A stretch of 64,000 nucleotides of DNA from Methanobacterium_D sp040373355 (GTDB lineage: Archaea; Methanobacteriota; Methanobacteria; Methanobacteriales; Methanobacteriaceae). Shown here in pieces: positions 34,384 through 43,014 of the stretch. Where the stretch lies: the NCBI RefSeq assembly GCF_047495555.1, contig NZ_CP166866.1, positions 124,001-188,000 on the forward strand, in the 5' to 3' direction. Under the pieces are notes generated by a model. The model made no database searches and had not been told where the DNA came from. It was given only the letters and a program-made list of their open reading frames with translations. How positions within the stretch are numbered: the first letter of the stretch is position 1; each line of letters begins with the position of its first letter. The position numbers and the translations under genes are program-made.

Positions 34384-35619
34384 TTAAGCTCCAAATTTTT
34401 GCGATTTATTCATGAGATCCATTAAAATGTTCATTACATCAGAACCTCTTATTCTGCAGAGGCCACCCTTTGTTGCAGCTCTTTCATTGAATTCCTTCAC
34501 ATCATCTACCCTTACTTCAGGCCCTTTTATTATTATAGGAACAGGATCTCCCGTATGATCCATTACTGCAATAGGAGTACAGTGATCGGCAGTTAGTATG
34601 AAATAAATATCCTCTATTTTCATTACCTCACCAATTACTTCATCCACTTTTTCAATAAAGTTTACTTTTTCTTCTAATTGCCCATCATGGCCTGCTTCAT
34701 CTGCTCCATCTATATTAATAAGAATAAAATCGTAATCATCACCAGTTGCTGCATCTACTATGCTCTTGGTGATACTCTGAAGATCAGTATCTATTCCGCC
34801 AGTTGCCCCTTCTACTTCAATTAAATCCATTCCTGCTATTTTACCAATCCCCATAATAAGACCAGTTTCAGCTATACATGCTGCCTTAAGCCCATACTTT
34901 TCATTGAATTGAGGAACATGGGGCACAGCTCCAACTCCCCTTGGAAGTATAATATTAGCTGGATTTTCACTATTTTCTATCCTTTTAAGGTTTACAGGAT
35001 GGTCCTTAAGCACTTCATATGATTTTTCAACAAATTTATTCAATATTTGAGCAGTTCTTATTGCTTCTTTGGAGTTGTCTAAAGCAATAACTTTTTTAGG
35101 TGGCTTTCCTTCGTGTTTTGGATCAGAATCAGATACTTTATCTGATAATCCTTCTCCTCTAAGAACAAGTACTGCTCGGTGCCCTGTGGATTCTTTAAAT
35201 ATTATTTCCAAATCTTCAAAGCCTTCTAATTTTAAACCATTTATTGCTTCAGCTAATTGATCAGTATTTTCTCTTATTCTGCCGGCTCTTCTATCTGTGA
35301 CTATCATGTTTTCATCTGCAGTGGAAAAGTTGCATCTAAATGCTATGTCACCGGCTACGACATCCACTCCAATTCCTGCAGCTTCAAAAGGGCCCCTACC
35401 CGTGTAAACCTCATACGGGTCATATCCAAGTATCGAAATGTGAGAGGTATCGCTTCCTGCCCTTATTCCCGGACTTATTGGATCCATAATTCCATTTATA
35501 CTAATTTCAGCTAATCTATCCATGTTAGGTGTTTTAGCAGCTTCAAGTGGAGTTTTATAATCAAGTTCTTTTAATGGACGGTCCCCCATCCCATCTATTA
35601 TCATTATGATTCCCTTCAC
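34384..35619 (-). CDS. apgM: 2,3-bisphosphoglycerate-independent phosphoglycerate mutase (archaeal type)
   Basis: Alkaline-phosphatase-superfamily mutase interconverting 3- and 2-phosphoglycerate. MIIDGMGDRPL at the N-terminus, GSDTSHISILGYDP (nucleophile Ser region), NIDGADEAGHDG and LTADHCTPIAVMDHTGDPVP (metal ligands) are typical. The length of 411 residues is usual. It starts with GTG, three bases after AGGTGAT. It lies 12 bases before glmM on the same strand. Confidence 0.93.
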   Translation of the reverse strand: MKGIIMIIDGMGDRPLKELDYKTPLEAAKTPNMDRLAEISINGIMDPISPGIRAGSDTSHISILGYDPYEVYTGRGPFEAAGIGVDVVAGDIAFRCNFSTADENMIVTDRRAGRIRENTDQLAEAINGLKLEGFEDLEIIFKESTGHRAVLVLRGEGLSDKVSDSDPKHEGKPPKKVIALDNSKEAIRTAQILNKFVEKSYEVLKDHPVNLKRIENSENPANIILPRGVGAVPHVPQFNEKYGLKAACIAETGLIMGIGKIAGMDLIEVEGATGGIDTDLQSITKSIVDAATGDDYDFILINIDGADEAGHDGQLEEKVNFIEKVDEVIGEVMKIEDIYFILTADHCTPIAVMDHTGDPVPIIIKGPEVRVDDVKEFNERAATKGGLCRIRGSDVMNILMDLMNKSQKFGA

Positions 35620-35815
35620 ATTATCACCTGTTTACAAACCATATAATGCATTTTATTTAACTATAATTTTTTCATTATGCTCATTTGAAAGTTAGAATCT
35701 AAGAATATTTATTTTAATCCTTAAAAAATCATATTTTAATTTATATTTCTAAACTATAATTTTTTTCCTTTTAATATTTCAATAATGAAAGTTAAGAATT
35801 GAAATATACATTTTT

Positions 35816-35859
35816 AATTAATTTTAGATATACATTTAAATGTATATCTAAAATTAATT
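35816..35859. repeat. 44-bp perfect palindrome
   Basis: Each half is 22 bases. The right half starts AAATGTATATCTAAAA at 35838 and mirrors 35816-35837 without mismatch or spacer. It lies in the 287-bp gap between the DUF92 stop and the apgM start. It could be a terminator or the dyad operator of a regulator. Confidence 0.85.
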
Positions 35860-35906
35860 TTTATATTCTTATTTAAAAATTAAACGTTAAATAAATTTCA
35901 GATTAA

Positions 35907-36584
35907 TTACTGTATTAAAACAATTAAATTCCCTAAAACTGCACCTGCAACAGTTGCAAAAAGATTGACATGTTCATTTGTAATATAATTTCTTGATTCT
36001 AATACTGCTCCAAGAATACTATCAACAAAACATCCTAATGTACCTGCTATTACTGCTATTTTAAGTGCATTTAAAGGATCTCCAGTTATTCCTAAAAAAT
36101 AAGCAATTATACCAATTACTCCTGCCCCAACTATCCCTGCTGCAGTTCCAACTGGAGAAACTCCACCATCTGTTCCAGGAGGAACTTTTTTAAAATTAGA
36201 TATAAGACGGGGATTTTTATCAACTACCCCAATTTCACTTGCAAGTGTATCTGCAGTTGCAACAGCTATTGAACCAATAAAACCAGCATAATTACCAAAT
36301 GCGGCCATTACAAACGGAACTATTCCATTAGAAATAACATTTTTCACACTTCTTGTACCTTCATAGACACCAATATCTTTTTTATATCCGTGTTTGTATT
36401 TTGTAGCAACGAGGCCAAGAAGTAAAAAAGCAAATATTAAAAGAAGCCAGTTAACTCCGGCTGTAAAAATAATTATTATACCCATGATAATCATGAAAAT
36501 GGATCCATAAAGATCTAGAGCTTTTCTAACATATGTTAAAAGTCCCACGATCACAACGAGGATCACATATTCTAGAATTATCAT
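35907..36584 (-). CDS. DUF92 family integral membrane protein
   Basis: A 225-residue membrane protein (TIGR00297/DUF92) with about six helices. Diagnostic segments are ATADTLASEIG and GTDGGVSPVGTAAG; the plant relative VTE6 is a phytyl-phosphate kinase. A prenol-phosphate kinase role is thus possible for ether-lipid or prenol salvage, but unproven here. It follows rps3ae by 20 bp on the same strand. Confidence 0.85.
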   Translation of the reverse strand: MIILEYVILVVIVGLLTYVRKALDLYGSIFMIIMGIIIIFTAGVNWLLLIFAFLLLGLVATKYKHGYKKDIGVYEGTRSVKNVISNGIVPFVMAAFGNYAGFIGSIAVATADTLASEIGVVDKNPRLISNFKKVPPGTDGGVSPVGTAAGIVGAGVIGIIAYFLGITGDPLNALKIAVIAGTLGCFVDSILGAVLESRNYITNEHVNLFATVAGAVLGNLIVLIQ

Positions 36585-36604
36585 TTATTTCCCTAAATAA
36601 GTTA

Positions 36605-37192
36605 TTAGGTAGGTTCTTCAGCTACCTGAGTTTTTATAATTTCAACTCTCTTAAGTGGGTATATTTTCTTTGTTTCATGGTATATACTTGATGCCATTTT
36701 TCCAGAAATTATTGCTTCAATAAGTTCAGGGAAGTTTTTACCTTCTGCTAATTCTCCAACAAGCCTACCCATTGTTTCCCTTATGAATTTCTGCTGTGAG
36801 GATTTTGCCCTTTTAACTGTTATTGCAATTACATGCACGTTAACTTTGTATCCTTCTTTTGTGGTTACATCAGTAATTGCGTCGATTCTGCTTGTTCCTC
36901 TTCTAATCATGCTTCTAACATAATCTGTTGTTACGTGGTGACCTACAAATTTGGTATTTGCGGTGTCTCCTGCAACATTATTTATTTGGAAAAAGAGTTT
37001 AACGTACTGTTTTGAGAAATCACCAGTTAATTCTCTCATTGATGATTCTACAGTTCTCTTAACCAGCATATCAGGATCCCTTGCAGGAGTTGTTCCTATT
37101 TCTGCGTCTCCAAATTCTGTAGGAGTCATAATTTTAAACCATTGTTTTTCCTTCCACGTGTCACGTACCCTTCTACGTCTTGCCTTAGCCAT
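36605..37192 (-). CDS. rps3ae: 30S ribosomal protein eS1 (S3ae)
   Basis: A 195-residue small-subunit protein specific to archaea and eukaryotes. The basic start MAKARRRRVRDTWKEKQWF and the internal FFQINNVAGDTANTKFVGH and TTDYVRSMIRRGTSRID segments are diagnostic. AGGTGAT precedes the ATG. It is upstream of DUF92 and likely cotranscribed. A tandem hairpin tract lies farther upstream. Confidence 0.95.
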   Translation of the reverse strand: MAKARRRRVRDTWKEKQWFKIMTPTEFGDAEIGTTPARDPDMLVKRTVESSMRELTGDFSKQYVKLFFQINNVAGDTANTKFVGHHVTTDYVRSMIRRGTSRIDAITDVTTKEGYKVNVHVIAITVKRAKSSQQKFIRETMGRLVGELAEGKNFPELIEAIISGKMASSIYHETKKIYPLKRVEIIKTQVAEEPT

Positions 37193-37334
37193 TTTATCAC
37201 CTTTAATATATTCCTAAAATTTTTTAGCGTTTTCTTATTGGATTAAGTGTATAAAAGAACCTTGAAATGTTTTTCCATTAAAAGATCATCGAGGACTCCA
37301 TCTAGAGCATGATTAACCTTTTACAAGTTCAAAG

Positions 37335-37682
37335 TCCAAAAACTTTTCAAAATTTACGATTTGGAAGCATAAAAATCAGAGATTTTTCAGCTTTCAAAAA
37401 TTGATAAGTTAATTAAAAAGCACTTAATATAAAATCTCATTAATACTTTATAAATCTATGGAAAAATCATTTTAGAATATTTTGAATTCTTAATGATTTT
37501 TATAATGTAATAGAACTTAAAAATCCGCCCAGGTTATAATTTATTATTTAGTTATTGCTGCTATTTATACTTTAAAAATCTTCGATTTTTAAGGTTCGAA
37601 AATGCTATGCATTTCATTCAACTTTAAAATTTTAAAGTTCATAAATCTTCGATTTCTTCAACTTTAAAAATTTTCAATTTTT
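37335..37682. repeat. Tandem hairpin tract D
   Basis: A run of inverted repeats in the 522-bp gap between the NifX-like gene and rps3ae: AAAAATC (37371/37381, loop AGA), AAAAATCATT (37462-37471/37492-37501 with an inner AGAAT/ATTCT), TTAAAAATC (37572-37580/37584-37592, loop TTC), AAATGC (37600/37609, loop TAT), the 20-bp palindrome AACTTTAAAATTTTAAAGTT (37620-37639), AAATC (37643/37651, loop TTC) and AAAAATT (37666/37676, loop TTC). The rps3ae promoter must lie at the left of this gap. Confidence 0.78.
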
Positions 37683-37714
37683 TATGTTCAAAAAACTTTA
37701 AGATTTTCTTAGCT

Positions 37715-38047
37715 TTAAAATTTGAGTGGCTTTTTCATAAACTTATAATGATTAGCATATCTTTCTAAGACTTCTTCTAAACTACCTTCATCTTCTACAA
37801 GTTTAATTCCTGCCTCTTTAAGACCATGTTTACCCTTAAGGCCAGCTTGAGCACAAATTACAATTTCACAATCTTCAATGACATTTAAAGATTTTTTCCA
37901 TTGATGCTTTTCTCCTTCAACTTTTGGAGAATCTCTTTTTTCAATAAAATTCATATTCTCTTCATCAAAATCATAAATCATAAACCCCTGTGCTCTACCA
38001 AAATGATCTACATCTTTTCCGTTAGATGTTGCTATAGCTATTTTCAT
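37715..38047 (-). CDS. NifX/NifB-type cofactor-binding fold protein
   Basis: A 110-residue member of the dinitrogenase iron-molybdenum cofactor-binding family (MTH1175-like). MKIAIATSNGKDVDHFGRAQGF at the start and CEIVICAQAGLKGKHGLKEAGIKLV are typical. Stand-alone proteins of this type occur widely in methanogens and bind Fe-S or related clusters. No nif genes are near, so nitrogenase assembly is not implied. GAGTGAT precedes the ATG. Confidence 0.85.
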   Translation of the reverse strand: MKIAIATSNGKDVDHFGRAQGFMIYDFDEENMNFIEKRDSPKVEGEKHQWKKSLNVIEDCEIVICAQAGLKGKHGLKEAGIKLVEDEGSLEEVLERYANHYKFMKKPLKF

Positions 38048-38104
38048 AATATCACTCTAGTTAATATATGGTCTATTATTCAAATATTTTGCCAAAAAAA
38101 GGAA

Positions 38105-38842
38105 TTATTTAACACCAACAAAAACAGGTCTTTCTCCGGTTCCTAATTGCCACTCTTCATCTTTAAAATCTGAAGAAATAAAGACTTCAAAGCCAATTTT
38201 TTCCATTAAGTTAACAACATCTTCCATTCCAAAAACGCCTAATTTGTGTTCATCAATTTCAAAATCAAGCACCCCCTCTTCTTTTACGAGATACACGAAG
38301 CTTGAATTAAACACATCTTTTTCTAAATGAGACTGCCATATCCTTGCAAGTTTAAAATTATTATCAACTACAGTTTCAACACTTACGATTCCTTCAATCC
38401 AATTTTCTTTATTTAAACCCATATCAAAAATAAGGATGCCACCAGTCTCTAAATGGTTATAAAAATTATTTAGAGTAATTTTTAACTCTTCAAGAGTTGT
38501 ATTATAATTTATTGCACTGAACATGCAGATTAAGACATTAAATTTATGGCCTAACTCCATTTTTTTCATGTCACCTTTAATAAAACTAATTTCAGGTAAT
38601 TTATTCCGGGCTATTTTTAACATTTCATCATTAATATCAAAACCAGTGATATTAAAGTCATTCTTAAGGAAATGAGCGTGTGCTCCGGTCCCACAAGCTA
38701 CATCAAGAAGCTCATTGCCCAAACTACTTTTATAAGTCTCAACTGCCCATCTTATGAATTCTGCTTCTTTTTTGTAGTCCGTTTTTTCATATATTTTATC
38801 ATAATACTTGGCAAATTTCTTGTAGAGTTGTTCCTTTGTCAT
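38105..38842 (-). CDS. Class I SAM-dependent methyltransferase
   Basis: A 245-residue Rossmann-fold methyltransferase. LLDVACGTGAHAHFL (motif I) is at about residue 41, ITGFDINDEMLKIAR is motif II and the KGDMKKM segment is motif III. The C-terminal part resembles small-molecule methyltransferases with a beta extension. Substrate unknown. GAGGATAAA precedes the start. Confidence 0.85.
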   Translation of the reverse strand: MTKEQLYKKFAKYYDKIYEKTDYKKEAEFIRWAVETYKSSLGNELLDVACGTGAHAHFLKNDFNITGFDINDEMLKIARNKLPEISFIKGDMKKMELGHKFNVLICMFSAINYNTTLEELKITLNNFYNHLETGGILIFDMGLNKENWIEGIVSVETVVDNNFKLARIWQSHLEKDVFNSSFVYLVKEEGVLDFEIDEHKLGVFGMEDVVNLMEKIGFEVFISSDFKDEEWQLGTGERPVFVGVK

Positions 38843-38876
38843 TTTATCCTCAAATTAAAAAAAATAAAAAATATAG

Positions 38877-39446
38877 TTAATCTTTAATTTTCTTTATCAA
38901 AGTAGCCACGTTATATCCAAACTTTCTAATAGTTTCCATTCCTTCATCATCTTCTTGTGCCTGCCCTGGAGCATGTCCAAAGACCATATTCCAATAAGTT
39001 GAGCCCGGAACAATCATATCATTAATAAAGAAGAACATTAACATTTCCTGAATGGTTGCAGTATGTCCCCCTCTTCTTGCGACTGCTATAGGTCCTCCTA
39101 CTTTCCATGATAAGAAATTATCGTTAGCTCTTGACACCATTCCTATTCTTTGAAGTGCAGACATTACATCCCCACGTGCTGTTCCAAAGTAAACGGGAGA
39201 TCCTACTATAAATCCATCAGCTTCTCTAATTTTTGCTATAATTTCATTTAGACCATCATCTATAGAACATTCTTCTAATTCTCCACATCTTCCGCAAGCA
39301 ATACAAGATCTGATGTTTTTTCCAACAAATGGAATTAATTCAACTTCTAAACCTTCATCTTCTATCATTTTAGCACATTCTTCAAGAACATGGTAAGTAT
39401 TTCCACTTGGTCTGGGACTAGCAGATAGCATAATAACCTTTTTCAT
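38877..39446 (-). CDS. Flavodoxin-like iron-sulfur flavoprotein/NAD(P)H-dependent FMN reductase
   Basis: A 189-residue flavodoxin-fold protein. LSASPRPSGNTYHVLEECAK binds FMN phosphate. CIACGRCGELEECSIDDG near residue 48 is the Cys motif of archaeal iron-sulfur flavoproteins. GSPVYFGTARGDVMSALQR follows. I choose ATG 39446 with GGAGTGAT four bases upstream. Likely an electron carrier or oxidative-stress protein in the cytoplasm. Confidence 0.85.
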   Translation of the reverse strand: MKKVIMLSASPRPSGNTYHVLEECAKMIEDEGLEVELIPFVGKNIRSCIACGRCGELEECSIDDGLNEIIAKIREADGFIVGSPVYFGTARGDVMSALQRIGMVSRANDNFLSWKVGGPIAVARRGGHTATIQEMLMFFFINDMIVPGSTYWNMVFGHAPGQAQEDDEGMETIRKFGYNVATLIKKIKD

Positions 39447-39590
39447 AAGAATCACTCCAAAAATTGTATTCCCTTATATTTTTCTATTTTCAGTTATATA
39501 AAGTTGAATTCGTTTTTTAAACAGTTTTTATGTAACTTAAATTATTAAAGTAAGCATAGTTTTACAAATAGTAAAGTTTATATAACATTG

Positions 39591-39608
39591 TGTAAAGTAT
39601 ACTTTACA
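39591..39608. promoter_or_regulatory. 18-bp perfect palindrome at the DUF2178-XRE-CPBP operon start
   Basis: TGTAAAGTATACTTTACA lies about 10 bases after a TATA-like GTTTATATAAC (39576-39586), so it should overlap or adjoin the transcription start, and it ends just before the AGGTGA site. A partial TTTACAAATAGTAAAG lies upstream. The likely binder is the XRE regulator encoded in the operon. Confidence 0.7.
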
Positions 39609-39621
39609 TGAGGTGAAATTA

Positions 39622-40065
39622 ATGAGCCAAAAATCAGGAATAATAATGAAAACACTGAGTATTTTTGAATCAGGATTATTTTTAAAAATAGTATCAGTCT
39701 TTATAACTGCATTATGGTTTGCAGGACTAATTTTAGCAAATATATACATAATTATAGTGGCCATTATACTTTTAGCAGGAGTAGGAGTAGTTCTTTATAT
39801 CAATAGAGATAATTTAGAAGAAATATTCAAAGGAGACAGCAATGTTATTGTTGAGGATGAAAGAACCCAGCTAATTAACGAAAAAGCTGCTACAATGACT
39901 TTAGGAATACTGATAGCTGTTGTAATATATTCCGGAATTATTATAGTTGCTCTGAGGAACATTTATCCTCAATTTTTACAATCTGCTTATACTCTATTTA
40001 TAGTAGGAGTTTTCTGCTTCATACTGTACTTTTTATCCCGTTTCTACTACACAAGGAAATATTAA
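39622..40065 (+). CDS. DUF2178-like membrane protein 1
   Basis: A 147-residue membrane protein with four probable helices in two pairs (about 17-35 and 38-56; 90-110 and 118-136), separated by an acidic stretch with VEDERTQLINEKAATMT. The EDERT-x3-EKA motif is typical of DUF2178. The ATG at 39622 follows AGGTGA. It is the first gene of a four-gene operon with an XRE regulator. Function unknown. Confidence 0.75.
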   Translation: MSQKSGIIMKTLSIFESGLFLKIVSVFITALWFAGLILANIYIIIVAIILLAGVGVVLYINRDNLEEIFKGDSNVIVEDERTQLINEKAATMTLGILIAVVIYSGIIIVALRNIYPQFLQSAYTLFIVGVFCFILYFLSRFYYTRKY

Positions 40066-40095
40066 TTAAAAAAATAAATTTTTGGAGATATTTAT

Positions 40096-40476
40096 ATGGA
40101 AAAAAGGACTTACCAAGTTATTAGAGCTTCAATAATGATTTTTATAGCTATAACCGTCAGTATAGCTATATATGTGAATAATTTTCTACTTGCATTCACT
40201 GGGATAGTTTTAGCATTTCTTCTTTCCTATTTTGTAAGAAAAAATGTATATGAAATTTCTGAAGATGAAAGAACATATTTAGTTGCAGGAAAAGCTTCAA
40301 GAACTGCCATGTTTTCATTTTTAACCATAATAACTGTACTTGGGATTGGAATTTTAACCTTAAAGGATATTATTCCCCAATTTACCCAAGTTGGTTACAC
40401 ATTAACAAATTCAGGATGCCTTTTATTGCTGCTTTATGCTGGATTTTATTTGTACTATAATAAAAAACATGGATAG
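40096..40476 (+). CDS. DUF2178-like membrane protein 2
   Basis: A 126-residue membrane protein with the same plan as the gene upstream: two helices, the motif SEDERTYLVAGKASRTAMF, and two more helices. It is probably a diverged paralogue. GGAGAT precedes the ATG. It is followed within ten bases by the XRE regulator. Confidence 0.75.
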   Translation: MEKRTYQVIRASIMIFIAITVSIAIYVNNFLLAFTGIVLAFLLSYFVRKNVYEISEDERTYLVAGKASRTAMFSFLTIITVLGIGILTLKDIIPQFTQVGYTLTNSGCLLLLLYAGFYLYYNKKHG

Positions 40477-40484
40477 TGGAATTA

Positions 40485-40679
40485 ATGGAAAATAAATTAA
40501 AAGTTTATAGGGCAATGACAAGTATAACTCAAGAAGACCTGGCAAAAGAGCTTGGAGTAACCCGGCAGACCATTATAGCCATAGAAAAAGATAAATATGA
40601 CCCTTCCTTAATTCTTGCATTTAAAATGGCCAGATTTTTCGAAGTAAGTATAGAAGATATCTTTAATTATAATGAATAG
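40485..40679 (+). CDS. XRE-family transcriptional regulator (YozG-like)
   Basis: A 64-residue helix-turn-helix protein, nearly all HTH: LKVYRAMTSITQEDLAKELG then VTRQTIIAIEKDKYDPSL, ending in FFEVSIEDIFNY. This is the minimal YozG/Cro type common beside DUF2178 genes. I prefer ATG 40485 over the GTG at 40476 because it gives the usual family start. It probably autoregulates through the palindrome at 39591. Confidence 0.85.
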   Translation: MENKLKVYRAMTSITQEDLAKELGVTRQTIIAIEKDKYDPSLILAFKMARFFEVSIEDIFNYNE

Positions 40680-40699
40680 TGAGGAATTATGGGATAAAC

Positions 40700-41380
40700 A
40701 TGAATATTTACAAAAGTAAAGAGAATTATAACCCTTTTATTAAAGTTTCAGGGAAATTAATTCTCGTATTAATTATTATACAGCTGTTTAGAGCTTCAGT
40801 AATGTACGGATTATGGTATTTTATTAAACCTGGACCGGATATAATAATGTTCCAGATTTTAAATGGGTTATCGTTTTTAATAGTTGGAATAGTGCTTCTA
40901 ATATTAATAAGACCCTCATTAAAAGAATTAGGTTTAAATTTAGATGATGTAAAAAAAAGAACTAAAACAATGTACATTTTAGGAGTAATCACCCTAATAA
41001 TACTGGTAGTTTTACCTTATACATTTGCATATGAGCTTGACGTTCTTATATTGGGCATTGTGTTTGGTTTAATAACTCCTGCATTTGAAGAATTGCTATT
41101 TAGAGGTTATTTATGGAATAAAACTGAAAATGTAGTTAAAACAGGAAAATCAGGGCTAATTACATGGATTATAATCACATTAATGTTCGGATTATGGCAT
41201 ATAGGATACCTTGATGTGTTTTTACTTCATCCCAAACAATTCGATTTAATGCCGATTTTAACAACAAAAATAATGATAGGATTAGTATTAGGGGCAATTG
41301 TAGGGTTTATACGCTTTAAAACTAAAAAAGTATGTGGTTCATTTTTATTCCACGGATTATGGAATACTTTTGCACCATAA
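40700..41380 (+). CDS. CPBP (CAAX/abortive-infection type) intramembrane metalloprotease
   Basis: A 226-residue membrane protein with about six helices. The CPBP motifs are present: EELLFRGYLWN (EExxxR) and FGLWHIGYLD (FxxxH), with a final SFLFHGLWNTFAP (HxxxN/D). This makes it a probable active Rce1-like protease. Bacterial relatives act in bacteriocin self-immunity or protein maturation. A GTG at 40679 is possible, but ATG 40700 has GAGG-like bases upstream. It is the last gene of the DUF2178-XRE operon. Confidence 0.85.
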   Translation: MNIYKSKENYNPFIKVSGKLILVLIIIQLFRASVMYGLWYFIKPGPDIIMFQILNGLSFLIVGIVLLILIRPSLKELGLNLDDVKKRTKTMYILGVITLIILVVLPYTFAYELDVLILGIVFGLITPAFEELLFRGYLWNKTENVVKTGKSGLITWIIITLMFGLWHIGYLDVFLLHPKQFDLMPILTTKIMIGLVLGAIVGFIRFKTKKVCGSFLFHGLWNTFAP

Positions 41381-41400
41381 AATTGGAAATTAAAATAAAA

Positions 41401-42108
41401 TTAGAATATTTTACGAGATGGACGTTCATTACTACAAGAACTATGACCTTGAGGAAGCTCAACACTTTGAGGAAGTTCAATTCCCATTTTATCCAATACC
41501 GCCCTTATATCCACTTTAGTACATACACAACCGTCTTTTGAAAGAGGTACCCCTTGACAATGGAACTTTGAAAGATTCATCATTGCAAGATTTAGATCTT
41601 GATAACAGGCCACTCCTAAAACTGCTTTAAATTCATGTTCTTTAGTAATTTTCTTTAAAAATGTTGAGCCCGGTATAATGAACACTTTATAACCTTTATC
41701 TTCCGCTTTATTTTTTAAAACACCAATTACACATCGATTACAATCAGTGCAGTGCAATCCCGTAGAATTAAGCTTAGCTTCACATTTTGGATTTCTGAGA
41801 CAGTGTGGAAGAATTAAAATTTTATCTTTATCACTTATTTGTTTAAATGACTTTTCATTAACCTTATTTCTAACTTCTACACCTATTTGATCTACTATCT
41901 TCTCATCCACCCCAACATTACCTGCAAATTTCTTAAATAGCCCGTAGAATACATCAATTGTAAATAAAAGCAATCTGGGGAAAATTAGTCTTTCTTGCCT
42001 TATAAGGATTCTTCCAAGGATAAGGGCTACTGAAAGTAGCACTAGAATTGAAATACCTAATATAAATACTAATTGACCAAAAATTTGATAAAACTCATAA
42101 ATTGACAT
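41401..42108 (-). CDS. DUF116 family protein
   Basis: A 235-residue protein with one or two N-terminal membrane helices (about 12-45) and a Cys-rich soluble domain (LPHCLRNPKCEAKL, GLHCTDCNRCVIG, GVACYQDL, KDGCVCTKVD), typical of DUF116. The cysteines suggest an Fe-S or zinc centre. Function unknown. AAGTGAT precedes the ATG. Confidence 0.85.
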   Translation of the reverse strand: MSIYEFYQIFGQLVFILGISILVLLSVALILGRILIRQERLIFPRLLLFTIDVFYGLFKKFAGNVGVDEKIVDQIGVEVRNKVNEKSFKQISDKDKILILPHCLRNPKCEAKLNSTGLHCTDCNRCVIGVLKNKAEDKGYKVFIIPGSTFLKKITKEHEFKAVLGVACYQDLNLAMMNLSKFHCQGVPLSKDGCVCTKVDIRAVLDKMGIELPQSVELPQGHSSCSNERPSRKIF

Positions 42109-42203
42109 TAGATATCACTTAAGTTTTTTATTTTATATTAAAGTAACTATTAAAAAAAATTAGCTCCTAAAAAAAGGATAATACGTGCTATTTCATCATA
42201 TTT

Positions 42204-42659
42204 TTAAAAATCTTCAATTTTAAACCCATTAACAGTCCCTTCAACTTTAACTCCGTCTTCTGTTGCCGTTATTTGTGTACTTGAAAGGTCATCACATGCA
42301 CATAATACATCCTGTTCAGGGTGAGTACCCGGAATTATATTACAGTTTAAACGAATGAAATCTCCAGTAGCAACTACCATAGGGAGTCGGGATGATGTGG
42401 GATGATTTTCTGGAAGTACTGTAATTGGAAAATTAAGTTCTCTAAGTAAATAAAGAAGACTTTTAATTCCTCTTTCTGCTTTTTCACCATTATCAAATGC
42501 AGAAACAACTATTAAATCTTCTGGCTCAAGAAATGCAACTATTTCTTCTTTATCCGGCATTCCGATAAATATCTGTTTCTTCTCGCCTGCCTTAATTATG
42601 CCCACTTCACCGGAATTTCCAATTAAAAATAAAATCTGATCCGATCTTATTCTAAGCAT
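42204..42659 (-). CDS. Conserved protein of unknown function
   Basis: A 151-residue soluble protein (MLRIRSDQILFLIGNSGEVG start). It has an alternating beta/alpha pattern, GMPDKEEIVAFLEPEDLIVV in the middle and HPEQDVLCACDDLSST near the end. I do not recognise the family. The frame stays open up to ATG 42689 and overlaps the zinc-ribbon gene, so a longer N-terminus is possible. It is likely translated together with that gene. Confidence 0.6.
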   Translation of the reverse strand: MLRIRSDQILFLIGNSGEVGIIKAGEKKQIFIGMPDKEEIVAFLEPEDLIVVSAFDNGEKAERGIKSLLYLLRELNFPITVLPENHPTSSRLPMVVATGDFIRLNCNIIPGTHPEQDVLCACDDLSSTQITATEDGVKVEGTVNGFKIEDF

Positions 42660-42802
42660 TCTACGTTCTCGGACTGACATGAGGGACATATTATTCTTTT
42701 TCCAAGACCTTTAAATTCGTTTCCACACTCTTTACACTTGTATCTTTTGGTTTTGAGCTTTTTCATTTTAATATCTGCCATTGGGCCTCCCACAGTACAC
42801 AT
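42647..42802 (-). CDS. Small zinc-ribbon protein
   Basis: A 51-residue basic protein. CKECGN (about residue 23) and CPSCQS (about 40) form a CxxC...CxxC zinc ribbon, flanked by KKLKTKRYK. GGTGAT lies three bases before the ATG at 42802, strong support for a real gene. Its 3' end overlaps the next gene. Small ribbons like this occur in ribosome- or transcription-associated proteins; the role is unknown. Confidence 0.75.
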   Translation of the reverse strand: MCTVGGPMADIKMKKLKTKRYKCKECGNEFKGLGKRIICPSCQSENVECLE

Positions 42803-43014
42803 ATTATCACCAGATGAGCTTATGTTAAAGGTATTATTTATTCTTTATGAATAATTAACTGAATTATTTCATCAATTTCAAATAATAATTGTGTTGTAGG
42901 TATAATCAATAATATTGCTAATGTATTTATTAATGAAATTAGTATATTATACTAACAAATTATCTTAATTTATAAATTAAAAAATTATTTTAGAGAATTA
43001 AAGTGGTGAGGCTA

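Noticed and set aside
37715..38047. Evidence for a nitrogenase cluster
   Set aside because: The NifX/NifB-fold protein is of the stand-alone type found in most methanogens; no nifHDK or nifEN genes are in the window.
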